Assembly (NCBI GenBank): GCA_019426215.1
Contig: CM033403.1
Coordinates: forward strand, 6,346,012 to 6,410,011
Source: Buddleja alternifolia
Lineage: Eukaryota > Streptophyta > Magnoliopsida > Lamiales > Scrophulariaceae
Length of the DNA stretch: 64,000 nucleotides
Reading direction: 5' to 3'
The translations under genes were made by a program, and so were the position numbers. Of the stretch, positions 35,857-46,749 are shown in pieces. The notes under the pieces were generated by a model, which ran no database searches, was not told where the DNA came from, and saw nothing but the letters and a program-made list of their open reading frames with translations. How positions within the stretch are numbered: the first letter of the stretch is position 1; each line of letters starts with the position of its first letter.

Positions 35857-37029
35857 CAAAGCTGAAGTTGCACGCATGCAATACAAAGCCTGGAGGTACA
35901 CTTTCTTAGATGGAGTGCTGTATAAGAGATCGTTTACACAGCCATACCTAAGTTATCTTTCTCGGAAGGATGGAGTGCTCATCTTAGAGGAGATCCATGG
36001 AGGACTTTGTGCCAACCATGCCGGGGGGACTGCTATTGCAGCCAAAGCAATCAGAGCTGACTATTTTTAGCTCACCATGAAGGCCAACGCTAAGGACTTG
36101 GTAAGGAAGTCTGAGCACTGTCAAAGGCATGCTACCCTCCTTCATAAACCAGCAGAACCAATGCGAGTCATGAGTTCACCATACCCCTTTGCCAGATGTG
36201 GGATAGATATTCTAGAACCATTCCCTTTGGCGGCTGGGAAGAAGAAGTTCCCCTTGGTGGCAGTCGATTATTTCGGTAAATGAGTGGAGGCCGAACCACT
36301 GGCCAAGCTCATGGAGGGAAAGGTGATCAAGTTTTTGAAGAAGTTGATACTCTTTAAATTCGAGATCCCTTGAAAAATAGTCTCTGATAATGGGCGACAA
36401 TTTCAAGGAGCAAGAATCCAAGACTGGTGTCAAGATCTGGGCATAAAGCAACTGTTTACCGCCGTAGGGCACCCACAGTGCAATGGTCAGGTAGGGGTGA
36501 TTAATAGGATCTTCCTGCAAGGCCTGAAGACAAGGATCCAAGGAGGAGAAAGTTCCTGGGTAGACGAGTTATCCAGTGTCCTTTGGTCATACCGTACCAC
36601 CCCTCGTAGCACCACGGGTGAAACGCCCTTTAGCATCATGTACGGGGCCGACACCTTGATTCCACCAGAAGTCAGCATGCTCATGCATCCCGTGAAGTAT
36701 TGCAACCCTGAGAGGAATGAAGAATTAATGCAAGAAATCTTGGAGGTGATAGAGGAGGCCAGGAGCATTTCTTACGAATGGCCAAATACAAACAAAGGGT
36801 TGCCAACGCCTTCAATCGGAGGGTTCTCAACCGAGAACTGCAAGTGGGGGACTTAGTCCTCCGGAGAGCTGATGTTCTGAAGCCAGTAGGAAAATTGGGA
36901 CCCCAATGGGAGGGTCCGTTTAAAGTAGTGCAAGTCCTTTCAGGGGGTGCTTACATGATAGAAGACATAGACGGAAGGAGGCTATCCAGGCCTTGGAACA
37001 TGCAGAATCTAAGGAGGTTTTACGTATGA
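35857..37029 (+). pseudogene. Tat-F integrase, third catalytic residue lost
   Basis: Zinc-finger relics (ILEEIHGGLCANHAGG, CQRHA), core (ARCGIDILEPFPLA; IVSDNGRQF; HPQCNGQVGVINR), then SSVLWSYRTTPRSTTGETPF and the tail VGDLVLRRADVLKPVGKLGP, ending RRFYV at 37029. Stops at 36068, 36282 and 36372 and a frameshift near 36780-36855 break it. At 36494-36496 the family Glu of the DDE triad is Gly (GGG; GAG-to-GGG). Confidence 0.85.
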
Positions 37030-37091
37030 AGAAAGATGAATAAATAATTATTTTGATTGCATTACTTTATATGTCATTACCAAAAAAAAAA

Positions 37092-38441
37092 AAGCCCTGT
37101 GAAAAACCAGGCACCAATAAGCCCTGTAAAAAACCAGGCACCTCTAAGCCCTGTGAAAAACCAGGCACGCTTGAGCCCTGTGAAAAACCAGGCACCTCTA
37201 AGCCCTGTGAAAAACCAGGCACTCTTAAGCCCTGTGAAAAACCAGGCACCACTAAGCCCTGTGAAAAACCAGGCACCAATAAGCCCTGTGAAAAACCAGG
37301 CACCTCTAAGCCCTGTGAAAAACCAGGCACGCTTAAGCCCTTTGAAAAACCAGGCACCCTTAAGCCCTGTGAAAAACCAGGCACCTCTAAGCCCTGTGAA
37401 AAACCAGGCACTCTTAAGCCCTGTGAAAAACCAGGCACCACTAAGCCCTGTGAAAAACCAGGCACCTCTAAGCCCTGTGAAAAACCAGGCACTCTTAAGC
37501 CCTGTGAAAAACCAGGCACGCTTAAGCCCTGTGAAAAACCAGGCACCTCTAAGCCCTGTGAAAAACCAGGCACTCTTAAGCCCTGTGAAAAACCAGGCAC
37601 CACTAAGCCCTGTGAAAAACCAGGCACCAATAAGCCCTGTGAAAAACCAGGCACCTCTAAGCCCTGTGAAAAACCAGGCACGCTTAAGCCCTGTGAAAAA
37701 CCAGGCACCCTTAAGCCCTGTGAAAAACCAGGCACCTCTAAGCCCTGTGAAAAACCAGGTACTCTTAAGCCCTGTGAAAAACCAGGCACCACTAAGCCCT
37801 GTGAAAAACCAGGCACCAATAAGCCCTGTGAAAAACCAGGCACTCTTAAGCCCTGTGAAAAACCAGGCACGCTTAAGCCCTGTGAAAAACCAGGCACCTC
37901 TAAGCCCTGTGAAAAACCAGGCACTCTTAAGCCCTGTGAAAAACCAGGCACCACTAAGCCCTGTGAAAAACCAGGCACCAATAAGCCCTGTGAAAAACCA
38001 GGCACCTCTAAGCCCTGTGAAAAACCAGGCACCCTTAAGCCCTGTGAAAAACCAGGCACCTCTAAGCCTTGTGAAAAACCAGGCACTCTTAAGCCCTGTG
38101 AAAAACCAGGCACCACTAAGCCCTGTGAAAAACCAGGCACCAATAAGCCCTGTGAAAAACCAGGCACCTCTAAGCCCTGTGAAAAACCAGGCACGCTTAA
38201 GCCCTGTGAAAAACCAGGCACCTCTAAGCCCTGTGAAAAACCAAGCACCCTTAAGCCTTGTGAAAAACCAGGCACCTCTAAGCCCTGTGAAAAACCAGGC
38301 ACCTCTAAGCCCTGTGAAAAACCAGGCACTCTTAAGCCCTGTGAAAAACCAGGCACCACTAAGCCCTGTGAAAAACTAGGCACCAATAAGCCCTGTGAAA
38401 AATCAGGCACCACTAAGCCCTGTGAAAATTCAGGCACTCAA
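37092..38441 (+). repeat. 27-bp minisatellite, 50 units, in the Tat-F 3' region
   Basis: Unit AAGCCCTGTGAAAAACCAGG plus CAC and a variable last four bases. 1350 bp gives exactly 50 units. The variable codon takes four main values in order N-S-L-(L)-S-L-T, so units form 6- or 7-mers (162-189 bp) of higher-order repeat; the first L is ACG-CTT, the second ACC-CTT, the third ACT-CTT. Most units differ from consensus only at this codon. It starts after an A12 run and lies between integrase and the purine tract. The plus strand is open in two frames (463 and 440 codons) and the minus strand in one (456 codons). Confidence 0.95.
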
Positions 38442-38445
38442 TAAA

Positions 38446-38728
38446 AAGTCTCATTTATTTCGAGCACTCAAGAAGAACCTGGAGTATTCCCAGAAGTCTA
38501 TGTTATCCCGATCACCTCAAGATGCCTCGTTTATTTCGAGTACCTAAAGATGCCTCGTTTATTTCGAGTACCTAAAGAAGTCTCGTTTATTTCGAGCACC
38601 TGAAGAAGTCTCGTTTATTTCGAGCACCTGAAGAAGCTTCGTTTATTTCGAGCACCTGAAGAAGCCTCATTTATTTCGAACACCTGAAAAAAGTCTCCTT
38701 TATTTCGAGCACCTGAAAGAGCCTCACA
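38446..38728 (+). repeat. 28-bp tandem repeat, ~9 units
   Basis: Unit TCTCGTTTATTTCGAGCACC plus TGAAGAAG, period 28 (for example 38581 and 38609). It directly follows the 27-bp array but shares no sequence with it, apart from the CACC step. Confidence 0.85.
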
Positions 38729-39112
38729 CCTAAATGGCAAGCACCAAAAAAAAAAAAAAAAGACACCTTCAATTAAAGCAAGCTGTAAAGCTTCCCGAAG
38801 TAGAGCATTCCCCTATACATGGGTAAGTATTTTCTTTAAGCATTCATTTTCCTTGGTCATTTTTATTTATGTCTTGTTTACCATGTCTAATCGCTGGACA
38901 AATATTACAGTGGTATTGACATTAAATAAGCACATATATAAAAGGACACATACGAGATAGTAATTAAAACAAAATCCTTAGACTGTAAATACAAAATCTA
39001 TGCCTCAAAAGCGAGATTTACAATAAAATATTCAAATAGAAATATTATAAATGTGCTATGATAACAACTTGAAGAAAGGAAAACAAATGAAAGGAATAGC
39101 TAAATATCACCA

Positions 39113-39310
39113 CGAAGAAGGCCTGAGTTGCAAGTTCCTCATTTGTCTCAAAGAAAGGCTCAGAGGCTGCCTGCCCTTTAGCCATCTCGTTGCTAGTCTC
39201 TCTATTCACTACGAAGAAGGCATGAGTTGCAAGTTCCTCAGTTATCTCAAAGAAGGGCTCAGAGGCTGCCAGCCCTTTAGCCATCTCGTTGCCAGTCTCT
39301 CTATCCATAG
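39113..39310. repeat. 99-bp tandem duplication near the Tat-F 3' end
   Basis: Two units start CGAAGAAGG at 39113 and 39212. On the minus strand they encode a 33-residue repeat (GNEMAKGLAASEPFFEITEE) within a 131-codon frame (39045-39440). This could be the relic of an antisense extra ORF, as some Tat elements have, or a chance frame. Confidence 0.75.
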
Positions 39311-39620
39311 GAATGCTCATAATGGCCTCTAAATATCCAGAGCAAGGTACCTCGAGTGCCTTCTGAGTGGAAAGCTCACCAACAACCTCAAAATAAAGAT
39401 CAAGAGCCCACCTTAAGGTTATAAGGATGAATTGACACACCCTGCACTCTTTTTCCCTTAGCCTCGGTTTTTTCCCATTGGGTTTTTCCGGGTAAGGTTT
39501 TTAACGAGGCAGTCAGTGTATCAAGAAGGATCAAACCCTCTTTGGAATTATGACAATTTATTTTACTCTCGAGATTTTTGGGCCTTTTTATTCCAAAATT
39601 CTCAAGAGTAGGGGGACTTG

Positions 39621-40362
39621 TGATATGCCCGTAAATTATTACGACATGGTTTTGGGCTTTATTAAAAGATGGGCTCAAACGAAGAATGAAGCAGTGAGCC
39701 AAAAATAAGAAGGAGCCCAAATGTTCGGAGAAGGTTTCATGAAAGAGGGCTCAAAGAAAGCTTACAAGTCGGAGCATTGATTGTTTATTCAAGAAGGATA
39801 GCTGAGTAAGTCATAAAGAAGCCGAAAGATAGCTGAAAGGAATAATGGAAGGCATGGCTGAAGAAGGATAGCTCGAGGAAATGGTGGAAGGCTCGGATCA
39901 AAAAAGATAGCTCGAGGAAATGGCGGAAGGCTCGGATCAAGAAGGATAGCTTGAGAAGGGATAAGATTGGATAAAAATCAAATCGTATCCAATCCTACCT
40001 AATATCCCTCAAAAAGTTCATCTCCCCCCAAAAAATGGAGAAGTGGTCGCCCACTCCTAGAAAAAAGGGGAGAGAATTCGGCCATTAAGGCCTATAAATA
40101 GGAGAAATTCCATTCTTGGTAATTTTAGATTCACAATTCAGAGAAAAGAGTGTAATATTATTGTATTTCTCCATCTTCTTCGAGAGAAAGTTGGAAACAA
40201 AAGAAATGGGAATTTAAGTGTTCTTCTTACTCATTTTTATTCGAAATTCTTTACTTATTTTTGAAACTATTTGTCTTCTAAATTTAGATTTCTCATATTC
40301 ATATAAATAAAGTCATGTTTGAATTTGCAGGACTTTCTTGGTGTAAAAAACGAACCGCATCA
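39621..40362 (+). repeat. Tat-F 3' LTR (742 bp)
   Basis: Same length as the 5' LTR and about 99.7% identical by eye. Preceded by the purine tract AAGAGTAGGGGGA (39605-39617). Confidence 0.93.
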
Positions 40363-40474
40363 CTATGATACATGATAAGCCAATAGAATTAATCAACTAG
40401 CATGTTTAAATCCTAGAAACTAAATTTCTAATTTTCCATTGTACTTCGTCGGTCTATATGTTTGTTTTCCAACA
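40363..40474 (+). repeat. Copia-E 5' LTR, inner end
   Basis: After the second CTATG TSD copy of Tat-F the LTR resumes and ends TTTTCCAACA, one base before the primer site. Total LTR length without Tat-F is about 2.2 kb. Confidence 0.8.
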
Positions 40475-40475
40475 G

Positions 40476-40488
40476 TGGTATCAGAGCC
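40476..40488 (+). other. Copia-E primer binding site
   Basis: TGGTATCAGAGCC, a perfect copy of the initiator Met tRNA primer site, one base inside the LTR. Confidence 0.9.
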
Positions 40489-41054
40489 TAAAACTTGCGC
40501 ATCGTTATGCATGATCTTTTTTGTTATATATATTTTTTTGTTACATGTGATGTATGTTTACATTTAATTAAATTCATGAATTTTATTGATTTGGAGATTT
40601 TCATAAAAAAACTACATATTTTTAGTCTTTTAAGTGATGTTTAAATCTGAAATATAATGAGATTACATAGAAATCAAATCGGGTGCGGTGTTTTAAACAA
40701 CCGTCACCCGGCCGAAGTGCCAGGCATAGCGCGCGATGGGCTTTTTGAACAACTCATACATAGCGCTGCAACAGGCTGTTTCATGTAATTTTACCATGAA
40801 ACTAATCTGCTGCACGAGTGTCAACTGGGGGTTGAAAGTTTATGCAATTCAAAAATTAAACCCTTACGTGTGCATGAGCAAAAAGGGACTGCTTGTATAA
40901 TTTAAAGTGACTTTGCAATTCATGAATTGCACCCTCACGTGTGCATGTGTCAAAAGATGGGGCTTATCCATTGGTTGGTTGAATAACCCATCCACAACGT
41001 GTAATAGGAATTAGAATAAATTCGTTCTTTTCTGCGCAGCAGAATGGTTTTAGA

Positions 41055-42057
41055 CAATGTTTTGAAACCCGGACCGTTCATCAAACTGGAAAATTGACCG
41101 GGTCAAGGGTCACCGGTTCGACCGTCGGGTCAACCGCAGTCGAACCGGTTACGTCATAATTATGCAATAAATAATAATTAATATATTGCTAAGTATTATA
41201 AAATATTAAAATAATGAAAAAATTCTTATTCTCTATATTTTTTAAAGCATTTTTTACATGATAAGTTAAAATCACACCAATTGAAACCCATCCTTCCATT
41301 ACTTTTACATAAGAAATTTCATATTTGGTTTTTGTATATATATATTGTAAACGTGTCAACTTATCACTTACCAATGGAAATAAAAAACTTCAAGTTCACA
41401 TATAAAGAAATGAAATTGATAAGATTAGCTAAAGTATTCTTCACTTTCTAGTTTCTCACTCTACTGCCTACTCTCACTCACTCTCTCAAATACACACACT
41501 CACACGCCCACCATAGTTTCTTCCTCTACTCAAAGTCTCAAACACTTAAATCTGAAAAATTTTAAGAAATAAAAGACAGAACTTAGATGTAATCAAGGAG
41601 AGGAAAACGTATTTTGTCTTGGGTTTGCCCTTCATGAACTCTAGATTTGAGGTGGACAAAAGAGATAAGTTTTGAGGAGCTGATTTTGAACTTTTGGGCA
41701 AGAAGAAATGAAGCAGCAGCAGCAACATGCATGTTGGAGAGGAGTTTTGAGGGTTTGATAAGAAGCAGCAGCAAAAGGAAGAGAATAAGAGAAGGTGATA
41801 TGGGAATTTGAGCTTGGGTGATAAAAAATTTGGTCAGATTTTCTTCTTTTTCCAACAGACAGAGAAACCGGCCGGTTTCAGTGACTCGCGAGCGGTTCGA
41901 ACGGGTCGACGGTTCGACCACCGGGTGGAACGGTTCTCCTCAAAAAAGGCGGTTCTAAGCTCCTACCGGGTTTGAGGGTCTGACCGAGCCATTTTAAGGG
42001 CCGGGTCCCGATTCTAACGGTCTGACCGTCCGGGCCGGGTTGGGTTTCAAAACATTG
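41055..42057. mobile_element. hAT-type MITE in the Copia-E leader (1003 bp)
   Basis: Inverted ends CAATGTTTTGAAACCC are perfect over 16 bp. They continue as GC-rich arms with CCGG(A/G)CCG and GGTTCGACC/GGTCGAACC-like blocks. TSD GTTTTAGA (8 bp) at 41047-41054 and 42058-42065 is typical of hAT. The interior contains a CT-rich, 5'-UTR-like stretch (41440-41530), possibly captured. A minus-strand frame at 41583-41921 has no recognisable domain. Confidence 0.85.
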
Positions 42058-42840
42058 GTTTTAGAAACCTTTTATTTTCGGTCAAAGCATTAATTGAAGA
42101 GGTTGACCAGAAAGTGATAATTTGAGTTTTTGCTACCATGCAGCCGTGTTCTTATGGGATAGAAGAGTAGATTTGGAATCTATACATGGTCGCGTAAGGT
42201 AACGTGGGTCGCCGACCTGTATCTTGTATTGAATTTTTCTAAATTTTTATTTTATTTAAAAGGTATTTTAAATTATTTATTTTTTGGAAAAATCAAGTTT
42301 TATTGAGAAACCCCGAATGATATAATTTATGAGGAATATTTGGTAAATTAAGAATTTAAATATGCTTTCATGAGTTGATATGCATGATGGAATTTTGAGG
42401 TCATTATTGTACAAGCATGTTTTTTTCCCATTATTTATTTATTCGCCTTGCCGGCGTTTGATATGTGATGGTACTAGAAGGATCGATTTAGATATGTCCT
42501 AAAATATCCATGTTATATTTTATGTATGAGATGCATAATTTTATAATTTTATGTATGAGATGCATGATTCTATCTATAAGATGCATGTTTGTATAAGATA
42601 CATGTTTTTAAGATTATGCTTATCTTTTGTACTCCTTTCATGTGTTGTTGTGCATGTTTAGGATAGAGATCTAGATAAGATGATCAAAACGATGAGACCT
42701 TTCATAATATACTAATTCCCTTACTTATTTGATAAGTTAATAAAATCTCAATGATTTTAATTTTAAATGAATATGGGATAAAATTAAACGGAGTATAATA
42801 TTTCATGTCTGTCATCAAAAGTAATAGCATGTCGGTGCTA

Positions 42841-42985
42841 CTTATGTAGATTAGTCGGCCATTACAAGTGGAACTTTCTATAATGAGAAAATCGTGATTA
42901 TTGCTAAGAATAAAGATGAACATGGGTAATTTATTCATTAAGTTGGCCATTACAAGTGGAACATTTTGGTTAAATTATCAACATG
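42841..42985 (+). other. Two stem-loops with a shared loop in the Copia-E leader
   Basis: GGCCATTACAAGTGGAAC occurs twice. At 42841-42887 arms CTTATGTAGA and TCTATAATGAG pair with one bulge and two wobbles. At 42921-42985 arms CATG..TAATTTA and TAAATTA..CATG pair around an internal loop. The stem sequences are unrelated. Confidence 0.5.
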
Positions 42986-43348
42986 TAGGTTTGATGGGTC
43001 TAACTTAACATAGGAGTAAAATGGGGGTGCATAAAATTGAGGTCCATGTGAAACATGAGATAAAATAATTGAGGGTTACATAGAGATGTAATTGACAAGT
43101 GTTATCTACCTATTTAATTATTATGTATGTGTCCATAAAATTGGGGTATGTAATAATTAAATTGGACTTCAAAACTCACTAAGAAAAAAAAAATTCTCGA
43201 ATTCTTTGATGAGGGTTTATTGAATATGAATTAAATAGTGGGTTGTAATTTATGATTATAAGACCTTAAAATCATATATACACATAATGTATTTAACATC
43301 CTCTTAATCTTCATTTCGCTTTAATTTGTACATAACTAGATTTCTAAA

Positions 43349-43894
43349 ATGTCTACGAACTCGCTTTCTACAATTCTCAACACAAACAAACTCACTGGAC
43401 CCAAATATTCTAATTGGCTTAGAAACTTTAAGATAGTGCTCAACTCTGAGAATAGAGCCTATGTCTTGACTCTTGACTGATGCACCACTCTCAACTTTGC
43501 CTGAGGGGGCTGAGGAGGAGAAAATCAAAACCCATAAGAAATGGTTATAGGATGACCTCCAAGCAAGGTGCATGATGCTTGCACTGATGTCAAATGAGTT
43601 GCAAAGGCACCACGAAAATGTGGCAAAGACTGTTGATATTTTCGAACACTTACAAGAGTTGTATGGTGAAAAGTCTAAGAGGGAAAGGTACTTAGTGTCC
43701 AAAGAGCTTTTCAAAGCTCATATGAATGAGGGGTCAAATGTCCAAGAACATGTGCTAAAGATGATTGGGCTCATTGACAAGCTCGCAAGTCTTGACATTT
43801 TTCTAGACAATGAACTCTCAATAGACTTAGTATTTCAATCCTTGCCTAGCTCATTCGACCAATTTGTGTTCAACTTTAATATGAACAGTCTGGA
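43349..43894 (+). pseudogene. Copia-E gag, 5' part
   Basis: Starts ATG 43349 (MSTNSLSTILNTNKLTGPKY, SNWLRNFKIV). A frameshift near 43470-43500 and a TAG at 43548 (family Trp) follow. The gag core LQELYGEKSKRERY and NEGSNVQEHVLKMI continues to FNMNSLD. There the gene is cut by Copia-G after CTGGA, and it resumes in frame at 50611. Confidence 0.85.
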
Positions 43895-45405
43895 TGTTGG
43901 GGAAAAATAACCAAATGCAGCGGAAACGGAAATTTAAAAGTTTATTTGGATTTTCACATAACAGGATCAATCCCGAGGTTTTGTCAGACGTGTGCATGAT
44001 AGAGCAAACAATACTTTACCCGTTGTAGCGAAGTGGTTGGAGAATCTCACAAATTCGGATCCTTCAACTTCTTCGTGAATAACTCCGGCTGAAATCTTGA
44101 TAATCCGAGCAGTCCAAAAGTGCTACCTCTAAATTTTCTCGCCGGAAAAAACTTGATAAAAAAAATGTCCTCCTTGCTTGGCTTGATGACCGATGGCTAG
44201 GGCTAGGGCAGGGGAGAGAGAGGAATTTTTGTCTTGTGGCTCATCTATTAATTGTAACTTATGACCTAGGTATTAACTAATGTGATATATTTTATCACTT
44301 AAGTTAATAACTAGGGCTTAAATTAGCCAATTATAGACGCCTATTGGCAGTCCTTTTTGGTCTTGGTGTGCCTTTTGGTACACCAATTTGAGTTCAGTCT
44401 AATCCATTATTTAATTAATTAATTCAATCCAATAATTAATCTAATTAAATAATAGATAGGATATTTAATTAATTTTATTTCTCCAAGAAATAACACATTA
44501 ATTAAATTCAAAATGAACCAATTTATTTCTTCAAATAATTAATTCCATTTAATTAATTTTTAAGTATCCAATATTATCACAAGAAGTATTCCATATTTTC
44601 TATCGATTTTTCTTTTTTAAGCGTGACTCTTTAGATTCATCTATATTTGGAAATGGGAGCATTCCATTGAATATAGGTCCCATCTAGCCAGTCAAGTGGT
44701 CCATATTGTAACCCAAAAAAGATCAAATGATTTGATCATTTTTACCTTTCCTATTGTAAATACCGTGTGAATATAAACTCTTCGTTTCCTTATTCCGGTC
44801 AAGTGAGAGTCATGGATTTTGGTCAAACTCACTAACTTGACACTATGATATATTTATAATAAGTCTAGATCAATTAATAGTTTGGCTAAAGACTTTACGA
44901 TCTAACTTACTTATAAATGCATAGGATAATTCCTCGTTCACCTTCGAAGTAACGAATCTCATCTTGGATATCGGTTAAGACTACTACTTGCACATTAGGT
45001 TTCAGTTCGAGGTTAACCCCACTAAAGGATGACTTGGGTCTAACTACTCTAATGTCAAACCTAATGTCACAAGCATATCTTCAACTCGATTCCTCAAGTC
45101 TAAAGTTCAGACACACCTATTACAATTTAATCAATTCTGTCATTGATTGTCAACGAGTGAAAATCCATGTGATAGAATCGATGCAAGTCATGTCTGAGTA
45201 ACACTATCTCCATCAGTGCACATATGATGTGAGTTCTTCACTACTTTCTAGTGATTGACGGGCACCTTTCTCCTCAAAACTCATATCATACAAGTTTTCA
45301 TGATTTCCAGTGCCCAATTGAAAATCATAGACTTGCAGACTATTATGGAATACAAGTATCAAACTCCTCTAGTGCCTTAGAGGGCTAATTCTTGTGTTCA
45401 TAGAC
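43895..45405 (-). repeat. Copia-G 3' LTR, truncated
   Basis: Starts TGTTGGGGAAAAATAACC and stays colinear with the right LTR to GTGTTCATAGACT. There it switches to protease coding sequence. The last ~150 bp and the purine tract are missing. Confidence 0.85.
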
Positions 45406-46605
45406 TAAAGTACCAGTGCCAACAATATTATCATTAAATAATATGCTGCAAGTACTGTCAATGAAATAAATAACATACTTATTCCTAACCAACATAGGAA
45501 ATGAAATAATGTTCTTAAGCCCATTGAGCAAAACTAAAACATCCTCTAAATTTAAAACATGCCTAGATGATAAACATAAAGAAGTTGATTCAATGCGAGA
45601 AACGACACTCTGACCGCTGCCAACACGGATCAGCACCTCTCCATGCTCCAGCTTCCAACTTCGCTGCAGATCTTGATTCATTACACAAACATGAGCATTA
45701 GCTCCAGAATCCAGTATCCACAAATTGGAAAATTACAATCATAGAACAACTGGTTTCTAAAACAAAATTTCCATACATGCTGCACCTATGCCAAAGTTTG
45801 GACATTCCCTCCTCTAGTGGCCTAGCTAACTGCAATGAAGGCACCTATCCATTTCTTTAGGCCCTTTGCTCTTCATCACTGTTAGAGCTTTTCCCTTTCC
45901 TTTGTCTATCTCACCTTGCGGACCCAGAGTGCTAGTAGCTTTCTTAAACTTCTTCTTCTTCTTTTTAGGCTTAGAAGTGATGACTAAGACTGCCTCTTTT
46001 CCCTTAGGCTTCATTTGAGATGTGCAGTGTTTAGCTTGTTCATCAACCCAGCTAAATTGCATTCTATCTCATTGCAGTTGAAGTTCACCACAAATTGGGA
46101 AAAGGAATCTGGATGTGACTACAAGATGAGGTCAGTTTGTAGTTGCGGGTCCATGTTGAATTCAAGGGCCTCTAACCTCTCAATTTTCGAAATCATTTTT
46201 CAGACATGATCCCCAACTTTTTCACCTTCTTCAATCTTGGCTCCAAAGAGCTCTTTTGATATCTCAAATCGAGTTATGCGACTGTGCTCACCATAGAGCT
46301 CCACCAGGTATGCCAAAATAGCCCTCGCCGAGACCATTTTATCGTGAGACCTCTGCAACTCATTTTTAATTGAGCACAGCATGTACCCACGAACCCAGAC
46401 GTCATCTTTAGCCCATTTCTCATGAGTCGTGACTTTCTCCTCACTAGCACGCGTCCTTGCGGGCACGGCTGGGATATCAGCATCAAATACATACACCAGT
46501 GACTCCACAATGAGGATTATCCTCAAGTTTCGGAGCCAGTCCACATAGTTTGGAACAGTCAAAGTGTTCTTTTCAAGTAGTACAAACAATGGGTTGATAG
46601 TCATA
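45406..46605 (-). pseudogene. Copia-G gag and protease remnant
   Basis: Gag starts near Met 46605 (MTINPLFVLLEKNTL, VDWLRNLRIIL) and continues with WAKDDVWVRGYMLCSIKNEL, YGEHSRITRFEISKELF. After a frame break near 46200 a Lys-rich stretch leads to a zinc knuckle CLHCS-LGH-RREC damaged by two stops (45800-45830). Protease has WILDSGANAHVC near 45710. Integrase and later domains are deleted. Confidence 0.8.
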
Positions 46606-46749
46606 GTGAGAGAGATAATAAGCAAATAACTGCAGAAAAGTAAAAATACTTATTAGATTCTAATGTAATTGTTGTTCCAAGTTTAAATTAAGGACTTTCG
46701 GAAGTCATCGTTGGAAGTCTTCATAGTGGTGATTGATTTCTTTAACTCG

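Larger units (their letters stand above)
30433..40362 (+). mobile_element. Tat-F: recent, defective Tat-lineage gypsy element
   Basis: Complete plus-strand element of 9930 bp with two 742-bp LTRs that differ, as far as I can see, only at 30574/39762 and 30893/40081. TSD CTATG is perfect at 30428-30432 and 40363-40367. The primer site is TGGCGCCGTCTGTGGGA-type, and an extra RNase H domain lies between RT-RNase H remnants and integrase. Both are known features of the Tat lineage. The coding region is badly damaged and lacks PR and most RT. It carries several tandem-repeat arrays, including a 1.35-kb minisatellite before the 3' LTR. Confidence 0.92.
40489..43348 (+). other. Copia-E untranslated leader
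   Basis: About 1.86 kb once the hAT MITE is removed. No coding segment. It holds two stem-loops with a shared loop at 42841-42985. Confidence 0.6.

Noticed and set aside
37067..38437. 456-codon minus-strand gene
   Set aside because: It exists only because the repeat unit is 27 bp and lacks a stop in that frame.
37092..38441. CRISPR-like array of short repeats
   Set aside because: Units are directly tandem at 27 bp without unique spacers, inside a plant retrotransposon.
39045..39440. Antisense Tat ORF as a real gene
   Set aside because: Two 33-residue repeats explain the open frame; kept only as a repeat.
41583..41921. 112-codon minus-strand host gene
   Set aside because: Lies inside the hAT MITE, low-complexity Leu/Ser/Ala run, no domain recognised.
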